From: Actinosynnema sp. ALI-1.44
Lineage (GTDB): Bacteria > Actinomycetota > Actinomycetes > Mycobacteriales > Pseudonocardiaceae
Length of the DNA: 64,000 nt
Direction: 5' to 3'
Assembly: GCF_001984155.1 (NCBI RefSeq)
Contig: NZ_MTQO01000032.1
Span: 124,001 to 188,000, forward strand
How positions within the stretch are numbered: position 1 is the stretch's first letter; each line of letters starts with the position of its first letter. A program made the position numbers and the translations under genes. Below, one piece after another: positions 52,577 through 61,521 of this stretch. The notes below the pieces were generated by a model. The model did no database searches. It saw only the letters and a program-made list of their open reading frames with translations, and was not told the origin of the DNA.

Positions 52577-53338
52577 TCAGGCCGCGGTGTAACCGCCGTC
52601 GGCGGCGACGACCGCGCCGGTGATGAAGCTGGAACGGGGTGAGGCCAGGAAACCGATCACCTCGGCGATCTCCTCGGGCTGGGCGACGCGGCCGATGGGG
52701 TGGGCGTCGCCGAAGGAGCGCAGGTACTCCCTGCTGTCGGCCCGGAAGTTGTCGAGCATGTCGGTCTCGATCACGCCGGGGGCGACGACGTTGGCTCGGA
52801 TGCCGTACGGGCCGCCCTCGAGCGCGAGCACCTTGGTCAACTGCGCCAGCGCCCCCTTCGACGCGCTGTAGGCCGCCGCATCGGCCAGCCCGACGGTGCA
52901 GGCGAACGACCCGACGGTGACGATCACACCACCGCCGTGTTCGCGCATCACCCGGAATGCCTCCCGGGCGTGCAGGAACGCCCCGCGGGCGTTGATCGAC
53001 ATCAGTTCGTCCCAGTCGGCCGCGGTGGTCTCGGTGATGGGCTTGTTCACCGATCGACCGGCGTTGCCGACCAGGATGTCGAGCCGGCCGAACCGGTCGA
53101 CCGCCGCGGCGACCGACCGCGCTGCGGTGTCCTCTCCGGACACATCACCGACCAGAGTGGACACACCGGCGAACCGGGCGGTGAGGTCGTCCACTTCGGG
53201 GCGGAGGTCCGTGGCCAGCACCCGCGCGCCGCGGGCGTGCAGCCAGGCGACCGTGGCCGCGCCGACCCCGCGAGCCGCGCCGGTGACCAGCGCGACCTTG
53301 CCCGCCAGTTCGCCGACCACGTCGATATCACTTGTCAT
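52577..53338 (-). CDS. Short-chain dehydrogenase/reductase, first gene of the operon
   Basis: 253 residues, classical SDR: TGAARGVGAA cofactor loop, NAGR, catalytic Ser in VTVGSFACT and YSASKGAL. ATG at 53338; the same open frame extends upstream to 53725 but that part lacks homology and a ribosome binding site. It is divergent from the XRE regulator, and inverted repeats fill the gap. Probably controlled by that XRE protein. Partner of the following SDR. Confidence 0.9.
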   Translation of the reverse strand: MTSDIDVVGELAGKVALVTGAARGVGAATVAWLHARGARVLATDLRPEVDDLTARFAGVSTLVGDVSGEDTAARSVAAAVDRFGRLDILVGNAGRSVNKPITETTAADWDELMSINARGAFLHAREAFRVMREHGGGVIVTVGSFACTVGLADAAAYSASKGALAQLTKVLALEGGPYGIRANVVAPGVIETDMLDNFRADSREYLRSFGDAHPIGRVAQPEEIAEVIGFLASPRSSFITGAVVAADGGYTAA

Positions 53339-53389
53339 ACCGTCCAGCGTCGGCAATGGGCGGAGGTGACGGAAGGACGTGTGGTGACT

Positions 53390-53404
53390 GGGTGTGCGGC
53401 ACCC
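53390..53404. promoter_or_regulatory. Inverted repeats between SDR operon and XRE gene
   Basis: GGGTG-TGCGG-CACCC is a perfect 5-bp inverted repeat. CCGTCCAG at 53340-53347 and CTGGACGG at 53411-53418 are reverse complements flanking it. This symmetric layout is what an XRE-type autoregulator would bind; it is inferred from position. Confidence 0.4.
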
Positions 53405-53439
53405 ACCCAACTGGACGGACCACGACCTACCCTGGTGCC

Positions 53440-54279
53440 ATGGCCAGTGGTGAACTGGGTGTGTTCCTGCGAGCGCGCCGCGCACAACGATCTCCAGAGG
53501 ACGCGGGCGTGCTCTACTCCGGCCGGCGCAAGGTGACCGGGCTGCGCCGCGAGGAAGTCGCCGTGCTCGCCGGGGTGAACGCCGACTACTACACCCGCCT
53601 GGAACAGGGCCGCGAGACCCACCCGTCCCCGCAAGTGCTCGACGCACTCTGCCGGGCGCTGGATCTGGACCCCGACTCCCGCGAGCACCTGTACCGACTC
53701 GCCGGCGCCGCGCCGGACAACACATCGGCGCCGACGCCCCACATCGTGAGCCCAGAACTGCGGCAACTCATGGACGGATTCCCGCACACCCCCGCCTTCG
53801 TGCTCAACCGCGTCCTGGACGTGCTGGCCACCAACACCCTCGCCGACGCGCTGTTCTCGCCATTCCGCAGGGTGGACAACCTCGCTCGCATGACCTTTCT
53901 CGACCCAGCAGGACGGCAGTTCTACGCACGCTGGGACTGGACCGCACAGGCCACCGTGGCGAACCTGCGGGTGGCCGAGGGCTTCGATCCGCACGACCCC
54001 GGCCTACGGCACCTCGTGGCCAAACTCACCGAGGGCAGCGCGCACTTCCGCGCCTTGTGGGAAACCCACCACGTGCGCGGCAAGACCCGCGAACCCAAAC
54101 ACCTCGTGCACCCCGACGTCGGCCCGCTTACCCTTATGTACCAGGCATTCGACGTGCGCAGTGCTCCCGGTCAGCAGCTGATCGTCTACCACGCCGAACC
54201 CGCCACGCCCAGCGCGCACGCCCTCGCACTGCTGAGCAGCCTCCACGCCACCACACACCACGGTCATCCGGCACCTTGA
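53440..54279 (+). CDS. XRE/MmyB-type transcriptional regulator
   Basis: 279 residues. An N-terminal HTH (about 10-75) contains the SGRRKVTGLRREEVAVLAGV segment typical of the MmyB-like family, then YYTRLEQGRE. The C-terminal 190 residues form the MmyB ligand-binding domain (DALCRALDLDPDSREHLYRL, then VLNRVLDVLATNTLADALFS). These regulators often control neighbouring dehydrogenase genes in response to small hydrophobic ligands. ATG at 53440 is right for the family. Divergent from the SDR operon. Confidence 0.9.
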   Translation: MASGELGVFLRARRAQRSPEDAGVLYSGRRKVTGLRREEVAVLAGVNADYYTRLEQGRETHPSPQVLDALCRALDLDPDSREHLYRLAGAAPDNTSAPTPHIVSPELRQLMDGFPHTPAFVLNRVLDVLATNTLADALFSPFRRVDNLARMTFLDPAGRQFYARWDWTAQATVANLRVAEGFDPHDPGLRHLVAKLTEGSAHFRALWETHHVRGKTREPKHLVHPDVGPLTLMYQAFDVRSAPGQQLIVYHAEPATPSAHALALLSSLHATTHHGHPAP

Positions 54280-54353
54280 TGTGACTGCCCAAGCCTCGGG
54301 TTACCCGCGAAACGACCCGGGTACTTGGTAGACGCGAATCCGGGAGGTGCGGG

Positions 54354-55331
54354 ATGCGGTTGCGGCGTAGTGATCCGGCTGGGCCGGGACTGACCAGGCG
54401 GCGCCGGGGCAAGAACTGGCAGTACCTCGACGACACGGGTGCGCCGGTGGACGTCGAGGTGCGCGAACGGTGCGCCGGGCTGGTGATCCCGCCTGCCTGG
54501 CGCAAGGTCTGGATCAGTCCGCATCCCAACGGCCACATCCAGGCCGTCGGTGTGGACGACGCGGGCCGCCGCCAGTACATCTACCACGAGCAATGGCGCA
54601 AGGAGCGGGACGAGGAGAAGTTCGAACGCGTCCTGGAGCTGGTCGAGCACCTGCCGGGGTTCCGGAAGGCCGTCGACGCGGATCTGGCCGACCGGGGACT
54701 GACGTGCGCGCGGGTTCACGCGGGGGCGCTGCGGATGCTCGACCGGGGTGTGTTCCGCACCGGCGGTGAGGAGTACTCCGACGACAGTCGCGGCGTGGCG
54801 ACGCTGCTGCGTGACGACGTCTCAATCGCCCAGGGCGGCTTGGCGTTCTGCTTCACGGCGAAAGGCGGCATAGAGCGGCGGTTGCGGATCGAGGACGCTG
54901 AGCTGGCCAAGCTCATCAGGGCGTTGCGCCGGTCAACCGCCGACACCGACCGGCTGCTGGTGTACCGGGAGGGCCGGAAGTGGCGTGAGGTCCGGGCCGA
55001 CTCGGTGAACGCCAGGTTCAAGGAGTTGACGGGGGAGGAGTTCACCGCGAAGGACCTTCGGACCTGGAACGCGACGGTGGTCGCCGCCGTGGAGTTCGCC
55101 CGAGCCGAGCGGCCCGCGTCCAAGACAGCCTTCAAACGCGCGGAAGCCGCGGTGCTCGACCAGGTGGCCGGGCACCTCGGCAACACGAGGGCGGTGGCTC
55201 GGCGATCCTATGTGGATCCACGGGTGGTCACGTCCTTCGTCGAAGGCGTGACCATCGACCTGGACGCCACCAGTGGACGCAGGGACGTCGAACTGGCGGT
55301 GCGGGACCTGCTCACCCGGAACGGGGCTTGA
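54354..55331 (+). CDS. DNA topoisomerase IB
   Basis: 325 residues, poxvirus-like bacterial topoisomerase IB. The active-site Tyr286 lies in RRSYVDPRV, and the basic active-site segments GKNWQYLDD and YREGRKWREVRADSVNARFK are present. The enzyme relaxes supercoils through a 3'-phosphotyrosine. GTG/ATG use is ordinary: ATG at 54354 after GGAGG. It overlaps the convergent TetR gene by 20 bases. No operon partner. Confidence 0.93.
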   Translation: MRLRRSDPAGPGLTRRRRGKNWQYLDDTGAPVDVEVRERCAGLVIPPAWRKVWISPHPNGHIQAVGVDDAGRRQYIYHEQWRKERDEEKFERVLELVEHLPGFRKAVDADLADRGLTCARVHAGALRMLDRGVFRTGGEEYSDDSRGVATLLRDDVSIAQGGLAFCFTAKGGIERRLRIEDAELAKLIRALRRSTADTDRLLVYREGRKWREVRADSVNARFKELTGEEFTAKDLRTWNATVVAAVEFARAERPASKTAFKRAEAAVLDQVAGHLGNTRAVARRSYVDPRVVTSFVEGVTIDLDATSGRRDVELAVRDLLTRNGA

Positions 55332-55902
55332 GCAGGTCGTCGACCAGGGCGTCCACCAGCCCGCGTGGGACGCCTGTGCCGGTCAGCGCGCGGTAGACGA
55401 CCGGGCCGGTGATGGCGTCGATCACGGCGTCCGGGGTGAGAGCAGGGGAGATCCCGCCCGCGTCGACGCAGCTGGCGATCATGGCGCGCTCCTGTTCGCG
55501 GCGTGGCCTCAGGTAGCGCGCGTGGAAACTCTTCGCTGTGCCCGGGTTGTGCTGCGCCTCGGCGATGAGTGCCAGCAGGACCTGTCCAGCCGGGTCACGG
55601 GTGACGAATCGGGCGAACCTGCGGAAATACCCGCGGATGTCCTTCGCCGTGGCCTCGCCCACGGGCACAGGCAGGCGCTTGGCACTGTCCTCGATCAACG
55701 TGTCGAGCAGGACCTCGACCTTCGACGGCCACCAGCGGTAGATCGTCTGCTTGGCCACACCGGCGCGACGCGCGATCGCCTCGACGGTCAGCGCGCTGAA
55801 GCCGTGCTCCACGAGCAGATCGTCCGCGGCGTGCAGCACGGCCTCGCGCGCCGCCTCGTCGCGGCGGCTGCCGGAGTGTGTCCTGCGGTTCGCGGTGGTC
55901 AT
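55312..55902 (-). CDS. TetR-family regulator
   Basis: 196 residues. N-terminal TetR HTH (about 18-65) with DLLVEHGFSALTVEAIARRA and TIYRWWPSKVEVLLDTL. The C-terminal TetR_C-like domain is ordinary. It is divergent from an SDR gene, with a perfect 12-bp inverted repeat between them, so it almost certainly represses both. ATG at 55902. The inducer is unknown. Confidence 0.93.
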   Translation of the reverse strand: MTTANRRTHSGSRRDEAAREAVLHAADDLLVEHGFSALTVEAIARRAGVAKQTIYRWWPSKVEVLLDTLIEDSAKRLPVPVGEATAKDIRGYFRRFARFVTRDPAGQVLLALIAEAQHNPGTAKSFHARYLRPRREQERAMIASCVDAGGISPALTPDAVIDAITGPVVYRALTGTGVPRGLVDALVDDLLKPRSG

Positions 55903-55922
55903 GCGGCCACGGTACCGTGCTA

Positions 55923-55952
55923 TTGTCTAGACGCAACGTCGCGTCTAGACAA
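55923..55952. promoter_or_regulatory. Perfect TetR-type operator
   Basis: TTGTCTAGACGC and GCGTCTAGACAA are perfect 12-bp arms around AACGTC (30 bp in total), 20 bases before the TetR ATG and 26 before the SDR gene. It has the symmetry and spacing expected of a divergent TetR site. Confidence 0.85.
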
Positions 55953-55978
55953 GATTCCGGTACCACCAAGGAGAAACC

Positions 55979-56665
55979 GTGTCCATCCGGCAAGCACTCG
56001 TCATCGGGGCGTCCAGGGGGCTGGGGCTCGTCCTCGCCGACGAGCTCACCCGCCGCGGCTGGCAGGTCATCGCCACGACCCGGCAGGGCGGCGGCGACCT
56101 GCGGGCGAACGCCGATGCCTCGAACGGTCGGCTGACGGTCGAACAACTCGAGATGACCAGCGCCGATGAGCTGGCCGCGCTGCGTGAACGCCTTACCGGC
56201 AAGCAGCTCGACCTGCTCTTCGTCAACGCCGCGATCGACCGCGGCAACCTGCCGATCGACGAGGTCCCGACCGGCATGTTCACCGAAGTGATGATCACCA
56301 ACGCGTTGAGCCCGTTGCGCGTGCTCGACGCTCTGCGCGGGCTGGTCGCACCCGGCGGAACCGTCGCGGTCATGTCGTCCGAGCAGGGCAGCATCTCGAT
56401 GAACACCGAAGACGGCTACGAGCTCTACAAGGCCAGCAAGGCCGCGCTGAACCAGTTGATGCGCAGCTACGCCACCCGGCACGCCGACGACGGGCACACC
56501 AAGCTGCTCATCGACCCCGGCCACAACCAGACCCGGCTCGGCGGGTTCGACGCGCCGCTGCGGCCCGAGGAGAGCGTTCCGTTCGTCGTGGACGTCCTCG
56601 AAGCGCAGGCAGGCGCCCCCAGCCTGCAGTTCCTCGACCGCTTCGGCAAGCCGGTCCCGTGGTGA
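55979..56665 (+). CDS. SDR-type oxidoreductase under TetR control
   Basis: 228 residues, Rossmann-fold SDR. Cofactor loop GASRGLGLVLA (starting at residue 10), NAAID (NNAG-like), and the active site YELYKASKAALNQL. A small SDR, possibly acting on a toxic carbonyl compound sensed by the TetR regulator; this is inferred from the divergent layout. GTG at 55979. Confidence 0.9.
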   Translation: MSIRQALVIGASRGLGLVLADELTRRGWQVIATTRQGGGDLRANADASNGRLTVEQLEMTSADELAALRERLTGKQLDLLFVNAAIDRGNLPIDEVPTGMFTEVMITNALSPLRVLDALRGLVAPGGTVAVMSSEQGSISMNTEDGYELYKASKAALNQLMRSYATRHADDGHTKLLIDPGHNQTRLGGFDAPLRPEESVPFVVDVLEAQAGAPSLQFLDRFGKPVPW

Positions 56666-56681
56666 GCCAGCCCGGACGGGG

Positions 56682-58772
56682 TCAGTCCAGGCCGGGCAGC
56701 AGTTTGTCCAGCGTCACCGGGAGGTCGCGCACGCGCACCCCGGTGGCGTGATAGGCGGCGTTGGCGATCGCCGCCGCGGTCCCGACGATGCCGATCTCAC
56801 CGACTCCCTTGCTGCCCATGGGATTGACGTGCGGGTCGGACTCGTCGACCCAGTACGCCTCGATGTTCGCCGCGTCGGCGCACGTCGCGATGTGGTACTC
56901 GGCGAAGTCGTGGTTGACCACGTGCCCGGTTGCCGGGTCGAGGACGCTGTTCTCGTGCAGTGCCATGGACATTCCCATGGTCATCCCGCCGATGAACTGG
57001 GACCGCGCTGTCCTCGGGTTGATGATCCGTCCCGCCGCGAAGACGCCGACCAGCCGGGGAACGCGGATCTCGCCGGTGTCGGCGTGGACGCGGACCTCGG
57101 CGAACTGGGCGCCGAACGCGTACAACGCGTACCGTTCCTGGGCCTGGTACTCCGGGACCTGGCCTTGCGCCTCGTCGCCGTCCGCCGGATCAAGCCCGTA
57201 CTTCTCGCGGAAGGCGCGTGCGGCCGCCACGATCGCCGATCCCCACGTGCTCGTGCCCGACGATCCACCCGCGACAGAGGCGAACGGGTAGTCGGTGTCG
57301 CCGATCCGTACGTCCACCAGGTCGAGCGGGACGTCCAGCGCGTCGGCGGCGATCTGCGCGAGTGTCGTCCACGCGCCGGTGCCCAGGTCGGCGGCACCGA
57401 TCTCGGCGGCGTACCGGCCGTCGGCGAATCGGATCGTGGCATCGGACTGCGCCTGCCGGGACGCCGGGTACACCGAGGAGGCCACGCCGCTGCCCACGAG
57501 CCAGTCCCCGTCCCGCCGGACGCCGGGGCGGGGATCGCGGTCCGCCCAGCCGAACCGCTCGGCGCCGTCACGCAGGCACGCGACGAGATGGCGGCTGGAG
57601 AACGGGTTGCCGGATTCCGGGTCGCGTGCCGGTTCGTTGCGGACGCGGAACTCGATCGGGTCGATGCCGAGCCGTTCGGCCAGTTCGTCCATGGCCACCT
57701 CGGGCCCGAACATGCCGGGGCACTCGCCGGGCGCCCGCATCCACGACGGCACCGGAACGTCCAGCGCGGCGAGCCGGTGCGAGGTGGCACGGTTCGGCGC
57801 GGCGTACATCATCCTGGCCGCCACCGCGGTCTGCTCGGCGAACTCCTTGATCCGCGAGGTCTGTTCGACCACGTCGAGTGCGATCGCCGACAGCCGCCCG
57901 TCGCGGTCGGCGGCCAGCCGGACCCGCTGGATCGTCGGCGTCCGGTAACCGACCAGACTGAACATCTGCTGCCTGGTCAGCGCCAGTTTCATGGCACGAC
58001 CGGGCAGGGCGCGCGCGGCCATCGCGGCCGCGACCACATGCGCGTGCACCGTGCCCTTCGACCCGAATCCGCCGCCGACGTAGGGACAGACGACCCGGAC
58101 CTGGCCCTTGTCCAGACCGAACACCTTGGCGACGGTGGACCGCACCGAATGCACGCCCTGCGTGGAATCCCACAGAGTCAACTGGCCGTCGTTCCACAGG
58201 GCAGTGGTCGCGTGCGGTTCCATGGGGTTGTTGTGGTTCATCGCGGTCGTGTACGTCTCGGTCACGGTGGCGGCAGCCGAGTCCATGGCCGCGCTGACAT
58301 CACCGACGCTGGTGTCCGTGGCGAAGCTCGGGTTGACCTTGTCCGGTTTGTACAGATCGACGCGATCGGCGGACAGCGACACGTCATGGGTCTGCTCGGA
58401 GCAGGTCACAGCGGCGAGCCTGGCGGCCTGCCGCGCGGCCTCGGGCGTCTCGGCGATCACGATGCCGACGATCTGACCGCGGAACGCCACATCGGTTGTC
58501 TGCAGCACGGCGAGCTCTTTGTCCTCAGTGGAGGAAAGCCGTTCGCTGGTGCCCGGCGTGAGGACGGCTATCACTCCCGGGACGTCCTCGGCTTCGGCCG
58601 TGTCCACCGCGCTCACGCGGCCACGGGCGATGTCCGCCTGGATCAGGTGGCAGTATGCCGGATTCTCCACCGGGGTCTCGTTGGCGTACGTCGCCGTGCC
58701 CGTCACCTTGTCGGGGCCGTCCCTGCGGGCCAGGTCCTGCCCGATCGCTTGTGGCCGCAGCAGTTCGGTCAT
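56682..58772 (-). CDS. Molybdenum hydroxylase large subunit (PaoC-like)
   Basis: 696 residues, xanthine-dehydrogenase-family molybdopterin-binding subunit. It shows VVCPYVGGGFGSKG (Moco-binding), the RAPGECPGMF and SWMRAPGE region, and the catalytic Glu in GVGEIG near 662. It is the last of three overlapping genes: 2Fe-2S subunit, FAD/4Fe-4S subunit, and this one (overlaps of 4 bases each). The operon layout matches the PaoABC aldehyde oxidoreductase, which detoxifies aromatic aldehydes. No Tat signal is visible on the 2Fe-2S subunit, so it may be cytoplasmic. The 5' end overlaps the FAD subunit's stop. Confidence 0.92.
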   Translation of the reverse strand: MTELLRPQAIGQDLARRDGPDKVTGTATYANETPVENPAYCHLIQADIARGRVSAVDTAEAEDVPGVIAVLTPGTSERLSSTEDKELAVLQTTDVAFRGQIVGIVIAETPEAARQAARLAAVTCSEQTHDVSLSADRVDLYKPDKVNPSFATDTSVGDVSAAMDSAAATVTETYTTAMNHNNPMEPHATTALWNDGQLTLWDSTQGVHSVRSTVAKVFGLDKGQVRVVCPYVGGGFGSKGTVHAHVVAAAMAARALPGRAMKLALTRQQMFSLVGYRTPTIQRVRLAADRDGRLSAIALDVVEQTSRIKEFAEQTAVAARMMYAAPNRATSHRLAALDVPVPSWMRAPGECPGMFGPEVAMDELAERLGIDPIEFRVRNEPARDPESGNPFSSRHLVACLRDGAERFGWADRDPRPGVRRDGDWLVGSGVASSVYPASRQAQSDATIRFADGRYAAEIGAADLGTGAWTTLAQIAADALDVPLDLVDVRIGDTDYPFASVAGGSSGTSTWGSAIVAAARAFREKYGLDPADGDEAQGQVPEYQAQERYALYAFGAQFAEVRVHADTGEIRVPRLVGVFAAGRIINPRTARSQFIGGMTMGMSMALHENSVLDPATGHVVNHDFAEYHIATCADAANIEAYWVDESDPHVNPMGSKGVGEIGIVGTAAAIANAAYHATGVRVRDLPVTLDKLLPGLD

Positions 58773-59755
58773 GTCAGGTCTCGCAAGGTCGCCACCAGGG
58801 TCCGGGTCACCAGCGGGATCTTGAATCCGTTGCCGCCGTCGATCCCGTCGAGAGCCCGTGCGTCGGCCATCTCCGCGTCCGCGGCGAGCCGATAGGACGC
58901 CACCTCAGCAGGTTGTCCGCGTAGTACCTGCTCGGCTTTGTACGCACGCCACGGTGTGTGCGCCACGCCGCCCAACGCGATGCGTACGTCACGCACGATC
59001 CCGTCGGCGACATCCAGGGCGGCCGCGACGGACACCAACGCGAAGGCGTACGACGCCCGGTCGCGCACCTTGCGATACCGCGACTGCTGCGCGAAAGGCG
59101 ATGGCGGCAACTCGATAGCTGTGATCAGGTCACCGTGCTGCAACCGTGTGTCCTGGTCGGGTTTCTCGCCCGGCAACCGGTGTAGGTCGACGAAGGGGAA
59201 CGATCGTTCTCCCTCGGGTGTGAGCACATGCACCTTCGCGTCCAAAGCCGACAACGCCACTGCCATGTCGGACGGATGCGTTGCCACACAATGCTCCGAA
59301 GCACCGAGGATGGCGTGATACCGGGTGTACCCGCCGATCGCGGAACACCCCGACCCGGGCACACGTTTGTTGCACGGCGTCGTCACGTCCTGGAAGTACA
59401 CGCACCGGGTTCGCTGCAACGGGTTCCCGCCAGTGGTCGCCATGTTGCGCAGTTGCCCCGACGCCCCGGACAGCAACGCCTGGGCGAGCACGGGGTAGCG
59501 TTCCCGGACACGCCGGTCGGCGGCCAGGTCGCTGTTGCGGACGCCCGCGCCGATCCAGAGGCCGCCGTCGCGGTCCTCGACGGCGGCGGACGTGACAGCG
59601 GTGATGTCGACGAGCAGGTCGGGCTCGGCAACCCCCAGCTTGAGGTGGTCCACGAGGTTGGTGCCCCCGGCGACGAACCGCGCGTCAGGGCGACCGGACA
59701 CCTCCGCCACCGCGGTGCCCATGTCGGTGGCTGTCCGGTAGTCGAACGGCTTCAT
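58769..59755 (-). CDS. Molybdenum hydroxylase FAD subunit with 4Fe-4S motif (PaoB-like)
   Basis: 328 residues. FAD-binding domain with VAGGTNLVDHLKLG near 28-42, and a CO-dehydrogenase-like C-terminal domain. Four Cys (118, 128, 137, 156) in a spaced insertion around CVYFQDVTTPCNK...GSGC match the extra 4Fe-4S cluster of PaoB rather than plain xanthine dehydrogenase FAD subunits. Its ATG overlaps the 2Fe-2S stop (ATGA), so it is co-translated with the small subunit. Confidence 0.9.
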   Translation of the reverse strand: MKPFDYRTATDMGTAVAEVSGRPDARFVAGGTNLVDHLKLGVAEPDLLVDITAVTSAAVEDRDGGLWIGAGVRNSDLAADRRVRERYPVLAQALLSGASGQLRNMATTGGNPLQRTRCVYFQDVTTPCNKRVPGSGCSAIGGYTRYHAILGASEHCVATHPSDMAVALSALDAKVHVLTPEGERSFPFVDLHRLPGEKPDQDTRLQHGDLITAIELPPSPFAQQSRYRKVRDRASYAFALVSVAAALDVADGIVRDVRIALGGVAHTPWRAYKAEQVLRGQPAEVASYRLAADAEMADARALDGIDGGNGFKIPLVTRTLVATLRDLT

Positions 59756-60252
59756 CCGGGCCCACCCGCCGCCTGCCGCAGCGCGGGCACGATGTTGGCG
59801 TACGCGCCGCACCGGCACAGGTTGCCGCTCATGCGTTCCGCCATTTCGTCGTCCGTCAGTTCGGGAGCGGCGGTGAGGTCCGGGGTGACGTGACTGGGCC
59901 AGCCGTCGGCGAACTCGTCCAGCATGCCCACCGCGGAACAGATCTGGCCTGGCGTGCAGTAACCGCACTGAAAGGCGTCGTGGTCGACGAACGCCTGCTG
60001 AACAGCATGGGACACCCCCGCCGCCGTGGTCACCTCGGCGTCGTCACAGCTCACGGCCAACGTCAGGCAACTGAGCACCCGGCGACCGCTCAGCAGGACG
60101 GTGCACGCGCCGCATTGCCCGTGATCGCAGCCCTTCTTGGGGCTGGTGTCGCCGAGTTGCTCACGCAGGACGTCCAACAACGTGGACCGTGTGTCGACGG
60201 CGACTCGGCGCGCATGACCGTTCGCCCGAACGGTGATCTCCGGCATTGGCAT
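59752..60252 (-). CDS. Molybdenum hydroxylase 2Fe-2S subunit (PaoA-like)
   Basis: 166 residues. Two 2Fe-2S centres: GCDHGQCGACTV plus SCL (Cys42, 47, 50, 62) and CGYCTPGQ with NLCRCG (Cys96, 99, 146, 148). It passes electrons between the Moco and FAD subunits. ATG at 60252 or the in-frame ATG at 60246. No Tat signal is seen. First gene of the operon, divergent from the ferritin-like protein (137-base gap). Confidence 0.93.
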   Translation of the reverse strand: MPMPEITVRANGHARRVAVDTRSTLLDVLREQLGDTSPKKGCDHGQCGACTVLLSGRRVLSCLTLAVSCDDAEVTTAAGVSHAVQQAFVDHDAFQCGYCTPGQICSAVGMLDEFADGWPSHVTPDLTAAPELTDDEMAERMSGNLCRCGAYANIVPALRQAAGGPG

Positions 60253-60388
60253 CGGCTACCCGGAATGCCGACCGGCAAACAACCGGCCAGGTCAGGCCGG
60301 ACGCAGTGCGTTCGGCTTGTGCACGGATCGAGTCCTCCTCGTGTGGTAGAGCATGTTCACGGCCCGATCGACCGGGTAAGCCTCGGCT

Positions 60389-60898
60389 ATGACAACCGAG
60401 AAAGAGAACCTGCTCGGGATCTACCTCAACGACCACCTCGCGGGTGCGGCGGCGGGAGTCGAGCTCGCGCGACGGCTGGCCAGCGCCGAGAAGGACGAAC
60501 CGTACGGTCCGGCGCTGCAGGAGCTGGCGCGGGAGATCGAAGACGACCGATCCTTGTTGCGGGACATGATGAATGCCCTGGGTGTGCCCGTGCGGACGTA
60601 CAAGACCTGGCTGGGCTGGGCGGCGGCCAAGGTAGGCACGTTGAAGCCCAACGGGCGGCTGTTGACGCGCTCGCCGTTGAGCCGGGTGATCGAGTTGGAG
60701 GCGTTGCGCCTGGGCGTCGAAGGCAAGGCCGCGTGCTGGCGGACGCTGCGCGTCAGGTCGGAGCACGACGCGCGCCTGGACAGCACTCGGCTGGACTCGT
60801 TGATCAAGCGGGCGGGTATGCAGGTCGACGAGTTGGGACAGCTGCGCGTACTGGCAGCGGCCCAGGCGTTCGGCGGCGACCGCACCAGCGTCCACTAG
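60389..60898 (+). CDS. Ferritin-like helical protein, hypothetical
   Basis: 169 residues, almost wholly helical (four predicted helices, as in ferritin-like or DUF892-type proteins). No clear di-iron EExH motif can be picked out, though acidic residues occur in LARRLASAEKDE and ELAREIEDDRSLL. ATG at 60389. It is divergent from the PaoABC-like operon and convergent with the UdgX gene. Function unknown. Confidence 0.7.
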   Translation: MTTEKENLLGIYLNDHLAGAAAGVELARRLASAEKDEPYGPALQELAREIEDDRSLLRDMMNALGVPVRTYKTWLGWAAAKVGTLKPNGRLLTRSPLSRVIELEALRLGVEGKAACWRTLRVRSEHDARLDSTRLDSLIKRAGMQVDELGQLRVLAAAQAFGGDRTSVH

Positions 60899-60917
60899 AG
60901 ACTTCCCGCCAGAGACT

Positions 60918-61493
60918 TCACAGGATCGCGTACGCGGCGGCGAGGTCGTCGACGAAGCCCTTGTACGCCTTCTCGCGGTCGTCGGAGCGCAGCACCGCCG
61001 ACGGGTGCACGGTCGCCGTGACCTTCGCGGCGGAGTCGGGCAGATCGAAGACCTCGCCGCGGTGCTGCGTCACCCGGAAGGACGGGCCGAGCAACGCCTT
61101 CGCCGCCACCGCGCCGAGGCACACCACCAGTTCGGGCTTGACCTCGCCGAGTTCACCGAGCAGCCATGGCTGACACGCCACCACCTCGGTCCGGCTGGGC
61201 GTCTTGTGGATGCGCCGCTTGCCGCGTTCGGTGAACTTGAAGTGCTTCACCGCGTTGGTCAGGTACACGGCGGACCGGTCGATCCCCGCTTCGCCCATCG
61301 CCCGGTCCAGCAGCCGGCCCGCCGGGCCGACGAACGGCGCCCCTTTCCGGTCCTCCTGGTCACCGGGGGTTTCCCCGACCATCATGATCCGCGCACTGGC
61401 CGGGCCTTCCCCGAAGACCGTCTGGGTCGCGTCCTTGTACAGATCGCAGTTGTGGCAGGTGCACGCTTCCTCACGCAACTTCGCAAGGCTCAT
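60918..61493 (-). CDS. UdgX-type uracil-DNA glycosylase
   Basis: 191 residues. A family-4-like uracil-DNA glycosylase with four Cys for a 4Fe-4S cluster (three in CTCHNC at 11, 13 and 16; another in ACQPW near 107). The KRRIH loop at 92-96, with His96, is the hallmark of UdgX, which forms a covalent bond to uracil-containing DNA. Motif A reads GETPGDQED, where known UdgX usually has GEQPGDQED. The C-terminal TVHPSAVLR is present. UdgX proteins suit phage or damage roles. Convergent with the ferritin-like gene, close behind the NACHT gene. Confidence 0.88.
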   Translation of the reverse strand: MSLAKLREEACTCHNCDLYKDATQTVFGEGPASARIMMVGETPGDQEDRKGAPFVGPAGRLLDRAMGEAGIDRSAVYLTNAVKHFKFTERGKRRIHKTPSRTEVVACQPWLLGELGEVKPELVVCLGAVAAKALLGPSFRVTQHRGEVFDLPDSAAKVTATVHPSAVLRSDDREKAYKGFVDDLAAAYAIL

Positions 61494-61521
61494 GGAACGG
61501 GATTACCCGGTCGAGCGGCGC

